Origin: Fraxinus americana
Taxonomy: Eukaryota > Streptophyta > Magnoliopsida > Lamiales > Oleaceae
DNA: 64,000 bases
Assembly: GCA_035079005.1 (NCBI GenBank)
Contig: CM068721.1
Coordinates: forward strand, 1,679,001-1,743,000
Direction: 5' to 3'
The position numbers were made by a program, and so were the translations under genes. Within the stretch, counting starts at the first letter, position 1. Each line of letters starts with the position of its first letter. Below, piece after piece: positions 1 through 12,120 of this stretch. Below the pieces are notes generated by a model. The model was not told the DNA's origin. It worked only from the letters and a program-made list of their open reading frames with translations, and searched no databases.

Positions 1-2
1 AC

Positions 3-137
3 AGCCCTAATGTCACCATCGGAAGAGAATCTCGTGTGATAATGCCGTTCACAGCGAAGTTCATCCTCAGGTACGGCGGTACTGTGTTCGTCGCTCAGCT
101 CGAATCTGAGGAAGGAGATTGGGTGTTGTCTAGATGA
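3..137 (+). CDS. Possible 3' end of an unidentified gene (partial)
   Basis: The frame entering from the left edge is open for 44 codons to a TGA at 135-137. It reads as balanced protein sequence (motif KFILRYGGTVFVAQLE) and then gives way to GT-rich repeats. I do not recognise the family. It could be the last exon of a gene to the left or a captured fragment; a chance open frame is not excluded. Confidence 0.25.
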   Translation, partial: SPNVTIGRESRVIMPFTAKFILRYGGTVFVAQLESEEGDWVLSR

Positions 138-1434
138 TGAGGTCAACGTGAGGTTGCTAGTGATTTTGATTCCAAAATCGTGATGGTTGGTGGTTGTGAG
201 AACAACAAAGCTGCTGAGATCGATTTTTTGTTTCTGATCTCCCATCTCTCTCTTCGACACCGTCGCTTTTTTGTTGTGGTGGTGATGTGATGTGGTGGTA
301 CAGGTGGTTGTGGTGGTGACACTGCATTTCTAGTTGTGCGATGGTGGTGAGGTGTGGTGTGTGGGATGTGGAGGTAGAGGCGGTGATGGTGTGCCAGATG
401 TGGAGGTGGAGGTGGAGGTAGAGGTAGTGGTTGTTGGGAACATGCTTCTTCAGTCTCTGGATTCTCTCGATGCACTCCAGCCTTTGCTTGATGTGAGCCT
501 CAACAAAAATCTTTTCGATTCGTGGATCCGAAATAGTGTTTGATTACTTATTCTTATTAAAGAAATCCGTTTATTGGTGGTGGTAATGGCGGTTGCGGTA
601 GTGCGTTTTGTTGATGGTTTTCCAATTTGTATGGTTTTTTCGGTGCAAGGACGATGTTTGAATTGGGTGGCACGGGATGAGATTTCGACCAAATATGTGT
701 TGATTGTGACTGGTTGTGACCTATTGTGTCTGTTTGTGATTGGTTGTGACCGATTGTAACTGTTTGCGACCGATTGTGACTGGTTAATTGTGACTCGTTG
801 TGACGATTGTGACTTGAAATTCTGGAGATATTTTGGAAATTGGGAGTGGATGAATGTGATGGGTAGGTTAATCGGAGTATGCGTTGGAGTGGTTATTGGA
901 GCAGTCATAATTGTCATCGGAGCGCCCGTCGAGTGATCGTTGGAACAGTCGTAGGAGTAGATGACTGAAGTAGAAGGGGTAGAGAGAGGATAGAGAGTAG
1001 AGAGAGAATGATTTGGATTTGAAATTTAATAAATTGGGATAATTGTATTATATTATAATTAAAAATATTTAATAAATTGATTTAAAACCTGATTTTTGAA
1101 AAGATTTTGAAGTTTGTTATTTATGAAAAGTGATCTTTAAAACAAAGAATTATGTATTGTTCCCTATAAATATATTTATCATTAAATGATAAATGGGCCA
1201 AGTTAATAGGCTAACAATAACAAAATTCATACATTAACCAAACTACCAACCCAACTAAAACTTAGGCCCTCCAAAGGTATATTAATTGTTTTCGAGTCGA
1301 GCCGTCACTTTGGTGTCGATAAATATCCAACATCGGTTTATCGTCATCGCCCGAATTTATTGGGTATCAAAAAATCCAACAAATCTCTACCTTGCTACCT
1401 AATCAATCTGCAAGCAAACAAAACATAAAGTTTA
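138..1434. other. GT-rich simple-sequence and unassigned DNA
   Basis: Bases 280-430 are GGTGGT/GTGGAG low-complexity sequence. Bases 700-815 hold an imperfect tandem array of a short TGTGAC-type unit (variants of gtgaccgattgt). The proline/histidine-rich frames read from these repeats are artefacts. From about 1000 to 1434 the sequence is AT-rich and I see no gene. Confidence 0.6.
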
Positions 1435-2265
1435 TGTTGGAAAAAAATGGAATTAAATTGAGTTGTGGGCTGACTTTGGCTCTAATTTTGAGTGGGACCT
1501 GCTTGGTTATTTTGGAAGATGATAATTGATTTGTGTTCTCCTCCATGAATACATCAAAATCATATATTTACTTGTAAAAAATGATACTCGGGTGAATGAG
1601 AAATTGAAGTTCAAAGTATGTCATGTGAAAGGAGTTTATGTTCGTGGGAAAACTAAAAATAAGGTTTATTCCACATAGGAAGTAGATGAAAACTAAAACT
1701 ACTTTATAAATGATTACACTTTAGAATGGTGTAATCATGTGTAGTATAGAGGTTCTCTCCACATGCGCGCGCATGGGGGTGCAAATCTTGGACCGAAATA
1801 AGCTTCAGACCTTGAACTTGTGTGCGGGCGCGACCTGCATACACGAATGTCTGACCGAAAGGAGCAAAATTGGCCCCTTAGGAGTGTCCACGTTTTGCTA
1901 CATTTTTGTTAATTTTCAACAGACTTTTGATTTTCCAAAACTGTTGAAACTCCTGTTTTAATTACTATGAAATGAATGGGCGGTCAGTCTTTATATGTGT
2001 CTAGTTTTTCCACAGTTCAGTACACGAATTTTTCATCTGCAAATTCATTTGCATACAGTTTCTGTTTTCCTGCATTTTCTATTTCTGTTCGAGTCTGTGG
2101 TGATATTTTTCAGACACTTGTTCATTTCGCCAGAGTAGAATCTGTTGCGCTCGAATTCTACTGGTTCCTCCGCTGTATCCTGGGAGACAAACGCTCGTAT
2201 CATACTTCAAGCACGTACGGTGAGAGGGCGAATCTGTTTTTAAGGAAACTGTGTGTAACACAGGC
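1435..2265 (+). repeat. 5' LTR of copia element 1
   Basis: It aligns along its length with 7185-8012. It starts TGTTGG and contains the shared block gattacactttagaatgg. It is lost as a match shortly after the shared gaatctgtttt-type segment. The true right edge may lie further on if the 3' copy is truncated. Confidence 0.8.
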
Positions 2266-2570
2266 TTCGGGTTAAAAGTTTTTCTTTAACAGTTTGTTTT
2301 GATAACTTATTCTTGATCGTTTTGCATATTACTGTTATGCAATTTTCTTTTAATTGTTTACTGTTGTAAAAATTGTGTTCAAGATATTTTGCATCAAGTT
2401 ATAAATTGAAATCCAGTATTTAGTGTGTAAATCCGGTATACAAAAATTGAAACAACTATCCTACAAGTTTAAAACAGATTTTTTTTATAAGTTGTTTCAT
2501 TTGATTTCTTGAAAATTAATATTAGTTTATTGGAAACTAATATTTTTGTTTCATTTTTATAAATGGCAAC

Positions 2571-5500
2571 CAAATAAACTAGCATGGATGTAACCCAAGC
2601 TGTAGCTACTGGAAATCAGGCTGTGGGCTGTAGTTCTATAGGGCTCAGAATGTGGCTAGATTGCCAAGTCATGTTGTGAGCCAACCTGTGGCTACTGTTC
2701 CAGTTAATCATAATGAAAAATCGGAGAAATTCAATGGCTTAAATTTCAAGAGGTAGCAGCAGAAAATGCTATTTTATTTGACCACCTTGAATCTTACGAG
2801 ATTCTTGACTGAAACTGCTCCAAAACTCAATAAGGGTGAGGGAAATGTTCAAGCTATCATTCCACTTGATGCTTGGAACCATTCGAATTTTCTATGCTGG
2901 AATTATATTATGAACAGTTTAGCAGACACGCTATATAATGTGTATAACACTATGAAAACTACTAAGGAGTTATGAGAGTCTTTGGACCCGAAATATAAAA
3001 CTGAAGATATCGGGGCTAAAAAGTTTATTGTCGGCAAATTCTTAGAGACTCCAAAACTATAATCAGTCAAGTGCAAGACTCCAAGTAATTCTTCACGAAA
3101 TTCACGCCGAAGGGATGGTGTTGAGTGAAACTTTCCAAGTGGTTGCAATTATTAAAAAATTGCCCCCTCACATGGAAAGATTTCAAAAATTACCTAAAGC
3201 ACAAACGAAAGGAAATGAACGTCGAAGAACTGATTATTAGACTTCGAATTGAAGAAGACAACAAGAGTTCCGCGAAGAAGTTATTCAAACCTAGTGTTGC
3301 CAAAGCCAACGTTGTGGAGTATGGTTAAAGCAGTAAGGCTTACAAAAATAAGGCTGGGTCATCCGATGGTAAAGGGACCAAGATAGGGCCTAGAGGTGGA
3401 ATTTCTAAAAGGAAATTTCAAGGGAAATGCTTCAATTGTGACAAAGTGGGTCACAAGTTTTCGGAGTGCAGGTTGCTAAAGAAAAAGAAATAAGTAAATG
3501 TGGTTGACTACATAGCGCACAATGTGGCAGAGATAAATCTAGTAGTCGTCATTTTTGAAGTGAACATGGTGGGCTCTAACCCAAAAAAATGGTGAATTGA
3601 CACCGGAGCTACGAGGCATGTGTGTTCTGATAAAGAGCTGTTTGCTACTTTCGAAGCAATTGAAAATTGAGAGAAGTTGTTCACGGGAAATTCAACAACT
3701 TCTGAAATCAAGGGACAAGACAAGGTGGTTCTGAAAATGACTTCGGGGAAAGAGGTTCTGAAAATGACTTCGGGGAAAGAGCTGACTCTTAACAATGCGC
3801 TATATGTGCTGGAAATTCGCAAGAACCTTGTGTCCGGGTCGCTTTTGAATAAGCATGGTTTTCGTATTGTCCTTGAGTCGAACAAAGTCATTTTATCAAA
3901 AAGTAGAATATTTGTCAGAAAAGGTTATGTTTCCGATGGTATGTTTAAACTCAATATAATGATTGTTAAACCAAAAATGAATAAAGTAAACTTTTCTGCT
4001 TACTTGCTTGAGTCTTCCAATGTGTGGAATGGTAGACTATGACATGTTAACTATGATACTTTACATAGACTAGTTAACTTGAATTGCATACCAGCATTAC
4101 ATATTGATTCCAAACGTAAGTGTGAAACTTGGGTTGAGGTAAAATTGACAAGATTATCCTTTAAGTCAATTGAACGGAATACAGAACCACTTGATTTAAT
4201 TCACAGTGATATATGTGATTTAAAATTTGTACAAACAAGAGGCGTCAACAAGTATTTCATCACTTTTGTCGACGATAACACAAAATATTATTGTGTGTAC
4301 TTGCTAAGAAGTAAGGATGAAGCGATATAGAAATTTATTTTCTATAAGAATGAAGTTGAGAACTAACTTAACAAGAAAACTAAGGTATTAAGAAACGATC
4401 GAGGTAGTGAGTATAAAGCACCATTCAATGAATTATGTGCACAACACGGAATCATATACGAAACCACCGCACCTTATTCACCACAAAAAAATGGTGTTAC
4501 TGAAAGGAAAAATTGCATCGTAAAAGAAATGATGAATGCAATGTTGGTAAGTTCTGAGTTACCTCAGAACATGTGGGGGGAGGCTGTGTTATCAAAAAAT
4601 TACCTTTTAAATAAGGTATCCCGAAAGAAAATGAGAAAGACCCCTTATGAGTTATGGAAAGTAAGAAAACCTTCCTATAAATACTTATGAGTATGAGTGT
4701 GTCTTGTTAAAGTTGCGTCCTAACACTAAAGAAGGTGAAGATAGGCCCAAAAACTGAAGATTTTATCTTCATTGGATATGCTCAAAATGGTAGTGCTTAT
4801 CGGTTTCTTATGCATGAATCTAAAATTTCAGATATACACAAAAACACGATAATAGAATCGAGAAATGCTTCGTTATTTGAACATGTATTTCCATACAAGT
4901 CCAAAGAAGAGGCAAATTCTTCTAAATCGACATGTGAGACTATGACTGAAAATAGTCAGGACCAAAAATTAGAAGAGGAGGTTGAAGTTGAACCAAAGCG
5001 TAGCAAAAGGGAAATGACAGAAAAATCTTATGGTCCAGATTTTCTGACCTATATGATAAAAAGTGAACCACAAAGCTATCAAAAAGCTGTGAACTCTTCA
5101 AAATGACCTCAATGGAAAGATGTCATTAAAAGTGAAATAGATTCAATTTTACAAAATCATACATGGGAGTTAGTGGATCTTCCTCCAGGAAGTAAACCAC
5201 TAGGCTACAGATGGATTTTCAAATGAAAAATGAAAGCAGATGGATCTATTGAAAAGTATAAGGCCAGATCAGCAATAAAAGGTTATAGACAACGAGAAGC
5301 CCTTGATTACTTTGATACATATTCTCCAGTAACGAGAATAACATCTATTAGGATGATACTTGCGATTATTGTTTTACGAAATCTTGAAGTACATCAATTG
5401 GATGTTAAGACTGCCTTCTTGAATGGAGATTTAGATGAAAAAATCTATATGGAACAACCCGATGGATTTTCATCTCTAGGGCAAGAAAATAAGGTTTGTA

Positions 5501-6607
5501 AATTGGTGAAGTCATTATATGGCCTGAAACAAGCACCGAAACAATGTCATGAAAAATTTGACAGTGTTATGACGGAAAATGGATTTAAAATCAATGAGTG
5601 TGATAAATGTGTTTACGTTAAAGACACTGGAAATGGTTATGTCATTTTATGTCTTTACGTTGACGACATGCTTATTATTGACAGTGACAATAAAATGATT
5701 AAATTCACTAAAGATATGTTAAATTCAAGATTTGACATGAAGGATATGGGTTTAGCTGATATTATACTTGGAATCAAAATTTCAAGAATATCAGATGGGC
5801 TTGCTTTAAGTCAGTCATATTATGTGGATAAAATTCTAGAGAAGTCCAGTAAGAAGATACTGAAATGGCTGGAATACCGATAGATTCACGTCAACATCTA
5901 TCAAAAAACAAATGTGAAAGCGTATCTCAAATAGAATACTCGAGAGTTATTGGGAATTTGATGTACTTGATGAGTTGTATAAGACCAGACATAGTCTATA
6001 AAGTGAGCAAACTGAGTAGATATACGAGTAATTCAGGAACTGATCACTGGAAATGAATAGTAAAAATACTAAGGTACTTGAAATATACTCGTAATTTTGG
6101 AATACATTATACAAGATATCCAGTGGTCATTGAAGGATATACTTATGCTAATTGGATATCTGATATAAAAGACTCAAAGTCAACGAGTGGATTTGTGTTC
6201 ACATTGGCAGGTACAGCTATATCCTGAAAATCCTCTAAACAAACAGTGATAGCCAGATCTACTATGGAATCTGAGTTTATAACTCTAGATAAAAGTGGTG
6301 AAGAGGCTGAGTGGTTGCGCAACTTCTTAAAGGATATTCCAGGACGGTCAAAACCTGTGCCATCAATTTGCATATATTGTGATAGTCAATCGGCAATTGG
6401 AGGGCACAAAGTAACATGTATAATGGTAAGTCTAGACATATACGTCGTAGACACAATACCATAAGGCAACTACTCTCAACTGGAGTTATCACCGTTGATT
6501 ATGTAAAATCAAAGGATAACATTGCGGATCCGCTAACCAAAGGGTTAAATAGAGAGTTAGTTGAAAAATTATCGAGGGGAATGAGACTTAAACCCTTGAA
6601 TAGATAA
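2571..6607 (+). pseudogene. Copia gag-pol remnant (element 1)
   Basis: Gag-like sequence runs from about 2766, with a CCHC zinc knuckle at 3428-3469 (CFNCDKVGHKFSEC). The protease active site DTGA is at 3599-3610, preceded by an in-frame stop. Integrase core sequence (LDLIHSD, FITFVDD) lies at 4186-4330. Reverse transcriptase spans about 5110-5880 with YVDD at 5656-5667, and RNase H remnants (YCDSQSAI) lie at 6250-6600. Stops and frameshifts break every domain boundary, so no polyprotein can be made. A functional copy would encode one polyprotein for particle formation, cDNA synthesis and integration. Confidence 0.9.
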
Positions 6608-7184
6608 GTTAATACAAAGAAAAACCAAACCTAGTTGACTGGAGATCCCAAGATCTAGGTTCAAAGGGACAACCTATTTGTAAAAACTTGATAGAACCAC
6701 TGTAGGGGATATTACCTCCTGTCTATTCCTGTGATATAACAGTGATGCCCGTCAAGATGAAGGATAAGCAATAGGCTTTTAATGATTCTTATGCGTCGAA
6801 AATCGAGTCAAGTAATGCAGATTACTTGTAATAAGAAATCACCTACGTGAGAGAGAAGTTGGACCACTTCTAAGGGAATTATGTGCAGAAAAATTCTTGT
6901 GAATTCTCACAGAACCAAGCTTATGTTCATGGCCAAAACGAACATAATAATGAGAACTGAAATGTATTAAGAAGAATCCTGTGTGGAGTATATCATCGTT
7001 TACATAAACAGCAGAACAGTTCAAGGACATCGCTTCTACTGGTCAGCTGGTAAAGTAAATATGCTTTTATAAGGAAAGGCTCAAAGGGTAACACCTACCT
7101 ATCCTATGCAGGTATCAACCGTTGAACCATATCACCAGGTCGTCACGTGTCACATTCATGTGTCGCTTCCAATTTTCATTCATG

Positions 7185-8012
7185 TGTGGGATTATTGAAA
7201 AAAATTGGAATTAAATTGAGTTGTGGGCAGAGTTTGGTACTAATTTTGAGCAGAACCCGCTTTGCTATTTTGGAAGATGAAATTTGATTTTTGTTCTCCT
7301 CCGTGAGTACATCGAAATTATATATTTACTTGTCAAAAATGATACTCGAGTGAATGAGAAATTGAAGCTCAAAGTATGCCATGTGAAAGGAGTTTATGTT
7401 GATGGGAAAACTAAAAATAAGGTTGGTCCCACATAGGAAGTGGATAAAAACTAAAACCACTTTATAAATGATTACACTTTAGAATGGTGTAATCATGTGT
7501 AGCATAGATGCTCTCTCCACGTGCGCACACAGGGGGATGCAAATGTTGGATTGAAATAGACTTCGGACCTTGAAGTTGTGTGCGGGTGCGACCTGCGTAC
7601 ATGAATGTCGGACCGAAATGAGTAAAATTGGCCCTTAGGAGTGTCCACGTTTTGCTACATTTTTGTTAATTTTCAATAAACTTTTGGTTTTCTAAAACTG
7701 TTGAAACTTCTGTTTTAATTGTTTCGAAATGAATGGGCGGCCAGTCTTTATATGTGTCTCATTTTTCCATAGTTCAGTACACGAACTTTTCATCTGCAAA
7801 TTCATTTGCATACAGTTTCTGTTTTCTTGCATTTTATATTTCTGTTCGAGTCTGTGGTGATATTTTTCAGACACTTGTTCATTTTCGCCGGAGTAGAATC
7901 CGTTGTGCTCAGATTTTAATGGTTCCTCCATTGTATCCTAGGAGACAGATGCTCGTATCATACCTTAAGCACGTACAGTAAGGGAGAGAATCTGTTTTAA
8001 GGAAATTGTGTG
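7185..8012 (+). repeat. 3' LTR of copia element 1
   Basis: It matches 1435-2265 with visible divergence throughout and begins TGTGGGATTATTG. The match to the left LTR stops at about 8012, after ggaaattgtgtgta. No polypurine tract is evident just upstream. Confidence 0.8.
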
Positions 8013-8511
8013 TAGAAGTAGATAATCACAGCAATCAATCAAGAGATACCTATACTAATTATTGCGGTCATAATATGAATTCTTAGAACTAATGTTTCAT
8101 TTAACTAAAGTTGATTCATATAGAGATATGAAATTGAATTAGTTAAATTTGTTCAATAAAAACTCGAAAGAGGTAAATTGAATACAATAGAAGAATTCGA
8201 TCGAACACTACATTAGGTTCTGAATCTTGAATTAAGAATAAATATGATCAATAGATGAAATTGTTATTCCATAATATTCATCACATATTTGAATTTTCAA
8301 TTATCCATTGTTTGCAATTATTTTATATTTTCAATTAGTTAAAAGTAGTTAGGAAAAATAATCACAGTCATCATAATTATTTACTCGCTTTCGTCGAATG
8401 GGAGTTAGAAAAATTAGATTGAGTCTTAAAGTATAACTTTTGTGGGAACGATATCTGGATTCAAAGATCCACTATACTACTTGTTGCGATATCGTACACT
8501 TCTTGTGATAT
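8013..8511. other. Intergenic, unassigned
   Basis: AT-rich DNA without a credible open frame. The stretch around 8440-8500 (gggaacgatatctggattc) looks like retroelement leader sequence, but I cannot assign it. It ends where the tandemly duplicated block starts at about 8512. Confidence 0.4.
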
Positions 8512-8611
8512 GCCCAAAAATTATAATTACATAATTAGTTAAAAATATGCTTATATAAGTTAAGGAACCTACCTCTTTAGAAAAGAAAATCAAATGATAA
8601 TAATTCATTTA

Positions 8612-8751
8612 GAGTAATGCTAGTATCAATTTAGGTGGGAATCGAGGTCTGGCTTTAATTGGTCGAAGAATCAAAACATATCCCAAATTTATTGGACAAT
8701 TAATGGTGAACCTCATTGTCACCTAAAGCACAACTAACGCTAAATAATGTT
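8612..8751. mobile_element. MITE-like foldback in the locus A promoter
   Basis: The left arm (agtaatgctagtatc, then ttaggtgg) is inverted on the right (cacctaaa, then taacgctaaataatg). The same arms occur in the duplicate at 19059-19692 and in VAL intron 8 at 44746-44868, so this is a dispersed family. No transposase is present, and the superfamily is not clear from the short flanks. Confidence 0.55.
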
Positions 8752-8828
8752 ATTATATTATTATGATGATAAAACTAATCCTAACTGTTAAATATTAATT
8801 ACATTAATTTAAGACTTGGAATTGGGGC

Positions 8829-8835
8829 TATAAAT
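8829..8835 (+). promoter_or_regulatory. TATA box of locus A
   Basis: TATAAAT lies 49 bp before the ATG, inside a block (ggaattggggctataaattg) conserved in loci A, B, A' and B'. Conservation of the block in paralogues and its spacing support a real core promoter. Confidence 0.7.
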
Positions 8836-8877
8836 TGAATAGAACTCACAATACAAAACTCCATCTTTATCTAATCG

Positions 8878-8936
8878 ATGGCTTCATTTAACTTTGGTCA
8901 TTTCATATTATTTTTCTTGACCATTCTATCATTCAC
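8878..8936 (+). pseudogene. Cysteine-rich secreted peptide locus A, exon 1 only (disrupted)
   Basis: The ATG and the first 19 codons (MASFNFGHF...) match the signal-peptide exon of locus A' at 19818. At base 8934 the reading frame runs into CACTACAAC, the left end of a CACTA-type element. The splice donor and the whole second exon are missing: sequence right of the element (from about 12782) corresponds to DNA that lies downstream of exon 2 in A'. The locus is therefore a promoter plus a truncated signal peptide and cannot make the cysteine-rich mature peptide. Confidence 0.8.
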
Positions 8937-9429
8937 TACAACAAATATAGCTTTTTACAGCGTGCAATTGACGCATGCCGTAAAATTGATCAATTGCATA
9001 AAGTATTTACGGCGTACATTCTTTGCATGCAGTAAAAAATCGTTTGTTCCTATTATTTACGGTGTGCATTTTTACATGCCGTAAAAACAACTTGTTCATA
9101 TTATTTACAACGTACAACCGTCAAAAAATAAAAAATGCAAAAAAACTATTTACGGCGTGCATCTTTACAGGCCGTAAAAAATCGTCTATTTACGGCATGC
9201 ATCTGTACACGCCGTAAAAAACCATTTGTTCGGTCCTATTATTTATGGCATGCAAACACGCACGCCGTAAAAAAATGCAGAAAGTTGAAAATTGGCAAAA
9301 TTAAAACCCATTTCATTTCTCTCCTAACTCAGCTCCTCCACGGTACAAAGCGTCCCTAATTCCCCAACGCACCGCAGCTGAATTTGGCTCACTCCCTCTT
9401 ATCCGCCTCTCTCTCTATCAGTTCCCTTC

Positions 9430-9745
9430 CAGCCCCTCCTCCCTCTCCTATCTCTTACCACTCCATCCCCTATGCCAGCTTCATCTCTTTCTTCGCCCTT
9501 TATCTGGGCATCGTCTGAAATCCTTTGCTGAGCCGCTACGCGCGGTTCAATGCCCTTCAGGCATTGGTGCTCAACGTACTACTTGAGGTGTCGATGCTTG
9601 TATAGAGGATAATTTCTCATGGTCGAAGCGGAATCGGGCTGAAGATAAACGGCGTGGGCACATTTCGGGATTTTTACATTTGTGGTGGCGTGTTTTGTTT
9701 ATGGGATTGTGAGTAGTGTTCTTGGGAAGACTCCATATGGAGGGG
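9430..9745 (+). pseudogene. Captured TIC20-II-like C-terminal fragment
   Basis: Plus-strand translation gives PYASFISFFALYLGIV, then a stop, SRYARFNALQALVLNVLL, a frameshift, and FVYGIVSSVLGKTPYG. In that order these match the membrane core and C terminus of chloroplast inner-envelope translocon proteins of the TIC20-II type. Those proteins are multi-span subunits of the import channel. An in-frame stop and a frameshift make it non-coding. The matching N-terminal part lies directly to its right in the opposite orientation. Confidence 0.75.
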
Positions 9746-9749
9746 TTGG

Positions 9750-9925
9750 AAGGGAATTGAGTGGGTATTTGGTGAAGAGGAAGCGGCCGCATTGGAGGCC
9801 GTTGAAGAAGGGGAGGAAGTAGGATGCGGCGGAGATTAGGCGGTCGGTGGCAGGGGTTGGGGTGTAGGAGCAGGTTGTTGTGGTGGTAATGGGTTTCTGC
9901 GGTGGTGGTAGGAGGATTGGGAAGG
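9750..9925 (-). pseudogene. Captured TIC20-II-like N-terminal fragment, inverted
   Basis: On the minus strand the translation includes PTPATDRLISAASYFLPFFN followed by GLQCGRFLFTKYPLN, the start of the TIC20-II membrane domain, preceded by a serine/proline/threonine-rich stretch like a transit peptide. It abuts the plus-strand C-terminal fragment near 9745, so the two halves point in opposite directions. Either the captured gene was rearranged inside the element or two captures occurred. Confidence 0.7.
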
Positions 9926-10028
9926 TAGATTTGAGAGGGTGAGGAAGGGATTTTTTGATTTTGCTTACTTTTCGTTGCCAGACTTGAAGCACCTAAATTA
10001 TATTGATTTTGTTTCCATTGAGGTACAG

Positions 10029-10455
10029 GAGTTAATGATTGGCAGTACCAGCCTTTTGATTTCCTAATCGATGGATAATTTCTTCAAATGTTGCTTGAAG
10101 ATTTTCTTCTTTCCGAAGGCATTTCTGCTGTAAGTGTGTTTAAGAAGCGGTGTTTGTTGCTTTTTTCATAGTACTATTGAACATCAGCAATGTGGTAAAC
10201 CTCTATGTATTTTCTGTGACAGGTACAATTTGACTGGATGCTATGATGGTTTGGGAAGGTAACACTATATATATGTCAATCGATAAATCGTTGTTATTTT
10301 CTATGTAATTATTTATAACTGGGAATTTGACGTTGCAATTATATTTGGTTGATACCTCTTAGGATATGGGAAGATGCTGGAATATGTACACATGTATTAG
10401 AAGGGCATACCGGCCCACTTACTTCAGTTTGTGTCATCAACACAACAGCTATAAG
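10029..10455 (+). pseudogene. Captured WDR12-like fragment (three exons)
   Basis: Exon 10029-10129 encodes FDFLIDG, a stop, then LLEDFLLSEGISA, like the N-terminal NLE domain of the ribosome-biogenesis protein WDR12. Exon 10223-10258 encodes LTGCYDGLGR, and exon 10363-10455 encodes WEDAGICTHVLEGHTGPLTS, the start of its WD40 propeller. Intron borders GT...AG are kept, so this is a genomic copy. The exon expected between the first two is absent and there is a stop after FLIDG. It is non-functional. Confidence 0.75.
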
Positions 10456-10732
10456 GTGATTTACCAATAAGCTAGTTTTCTTTGTAGTATTCTGGTTGCA
10501 CAAATTTTAATTGTCTTAAAAGATGCCCCTATATTTTGATTACTATTCCATAGTCTTTTATCCTCAATTCATGTTCAGTGGTAATTTAGGAGGATTGCTT
10601 TACACAAGGGGTGGACTTAAGACCGAGTGGTTCTGCTTAAGACAATGTGAATTTGAATATAAATATGACATAGTAGCATCTATTATAAGTCTTCTGGGTT
10701 GTTGAAATGGCTTAAAAGTTATTGAAATTCAG

Positions 10733-10813
10733 GCTTTAACTGAGTGGTGCCAGGCAGCTAATGGTGTGCTTTTTCTTCTGTCCACTAACGACAAAACCAT
10801 AAATTTTTGGAAG
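10733..10813 (+). pseudogene. Captured PP2A B55 regulatory-subunit exon
   Basis: One exon bounded by AG and GT encodes EWCQAANGVLFLLSTNDKTI followed by NFWK. This matches a WD repeat of the B55 regulatory subunit of protein phosphatase 2A, where the family has WCQ..N.ALFLLSTNDKTIKFWK. Upstream residues depart from the family, so only the exon core is preserved. It is unrelated in function to its neighbours, consistent with independent capture. Confidence 0.65.
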
Positions 10814-10881
10814 GTGACACGTCTAGCTTCACTTCTTTTTTCAGTTGCTAAAATGTATGCTGTAAATGAGTTTTACGGCAT

Positions 10882-11117
10882 TCTCAAATAGTGTTGTTTG
10901 GGGACTCAATTACAGAGCAATCTTTCAGATTAGGTGGTTGGGGTGCTGCTCTTGCTGATACTTACTCTCGCAAGGTTTCATTCTTCATTTACTTAATTTT
11001 TTTTAACTATATATTTCAAATCAGTTGATTTTTTATTTACTTTGATATGCATAATTTACCCATTCGATGTTGTAGGCTTATGTTGTGGTACGTGGTTATG
11101 GTGGGTACAACACCAAG
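10882..11117 (+). pseudogene. Captured GDSL esterase fragment, 5' exons
   Basis: Bases 10882-10973 encode SQIVLFGDSITEQSF, with the GDS nucleophile motif, then GGWGAALADTYSRK. Bases 11076-11117 encode AYVVVRGYGGYNTK. Together they are the start of the plant GDSL esterase/lipase family close to isoamyl-acetate-hydrolysing esterase IAH1. The donor after the second exon is damaged. A further exon of the same gene follows at 12121. Confidence 0.75.
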
Positions 11118-11322
11118 TGAGCTTTATTCTTGTTGAATCACCTTTTCCCTATGGTAATTTGTCCATATCTTTTTTTTTCACTTTATTCTTGTTGAAGCAC
11201 AATGAAGTTAATTTTATTTCTGTATCATCTTTGTTTTGTTCCTTAGCGTTTTCGTTTTTTACTTTCCTGATTCTATGCGCCTCAGTGTACAGAGGGTGTA
11301 TTGATAACTAAATACCTTTTAG

Positions 11323-11997
11323 CATGATTTAAAAAGGCGGCAGTGAGGCGTGCCTCACTGTGAGACGCATGTAGTATGACTCGGGCAATATTTTTGAGGC
11401 TAAAAATATGAGGCTCACGCCTCTAAATCTAAGGCGTACGCCTCAAGGTGAGTGTCTCAAAGATCATGAGGCGTGCGCCTCATTTAAAATTTGATTTTTC
11501 AATTGTATGTAAGGAAATCAGAAATGGCCCTTCTTAAAAAAGAAAATGGTCCATTTAAAAAGACATTTTGGGCTCCAAAAAAATAATAAAATATCTAGAA
11601 AACTAAACAGCAACTAGGAAGATGATGGGGAAATGAGATATGATGATGAATCCATTAACGATGCTAGTAATAGTGATGATAGTACAGACTATTAGACTTT
11701 TTTTTAGTTTAAGCTGCTTCTTTTTTTCCATTACAAATGGAGTGATTTCTAACTTCGTAATGCTTTTTTTTTTTGCTAAATATCTTCTATCTTTAGGTGG
11801 ACTATATCTCAATATACTAATGGCTATATATCTTATTTATTATATGCTCCAACTTTATTTTTTTGTATTATTTAATAATTCTTTTACTTAGATTTTTTGT
11901 TTTTTGTGAAGCTTACGCCTCAATCCACCTCGACGCTTACGCCTCGCCTCATAAAGAAAAATCGCCTCATTACTTAGTTTCGCCTTTTTAAACCTTG
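11323..11997. mobile_element. Non-autonomous hAT-like element nested in the captured GDSL intron
   Basis: Direct 8-bp repeats ccttttag (11315-11322 and 11998-12005) flank it. The ends are inverted: catgatttaaaaaggcg on the left and the complement of caaggtttaaaaaggcg on the right. An 8-bp target duplication and CA-starting terminal repeats are hAT hallmarks. The subterminal regions are rich in gaggcg/cgcctc palindromes. There is no transposase frame. Confidence 0.75.
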
Positions 11998-12120
11998 CCT
12001 TTTAGAGACCTTACTTTTTGTTAATGGAGACTTTAACCCCAGTTTAATGTTGGTTCAGTTTCTTATACTTCATTTCAATTTTTGATCTCAATGTGGGGAT
12101 CTTTTCTGACTGATTGGCAG

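Larger units (their letters stand above)
1435..8012 (+). mobile_element. Degenerate Ty1-copia LTR retrotransposon (element 1)
   Basis: Two direct repeats of about 830 bp (1435-2265 and 7185-8012) flank a decayed gag-pol in the order gag, protease, integrase, reverse transcriptase, RNase H. This order defines the Ty1-copia superfamily. The LTRs differ by many substitutions and small indels, including a 5' gap just after the TGT start, so the insertion is old. I see no clear primer-binding site after the left LTR and no clean 5-bp target duplication, so the exact ends are uncertain by tens of bases. Confidence 0.9.

Noticed and set aside
143..917. Open frames rich in proline, histidine, threonine or asparagine on the minus strand
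   Set aside because: They are read from GGTGGT and TGTGAC simple repeats; there is no domain or splice context.
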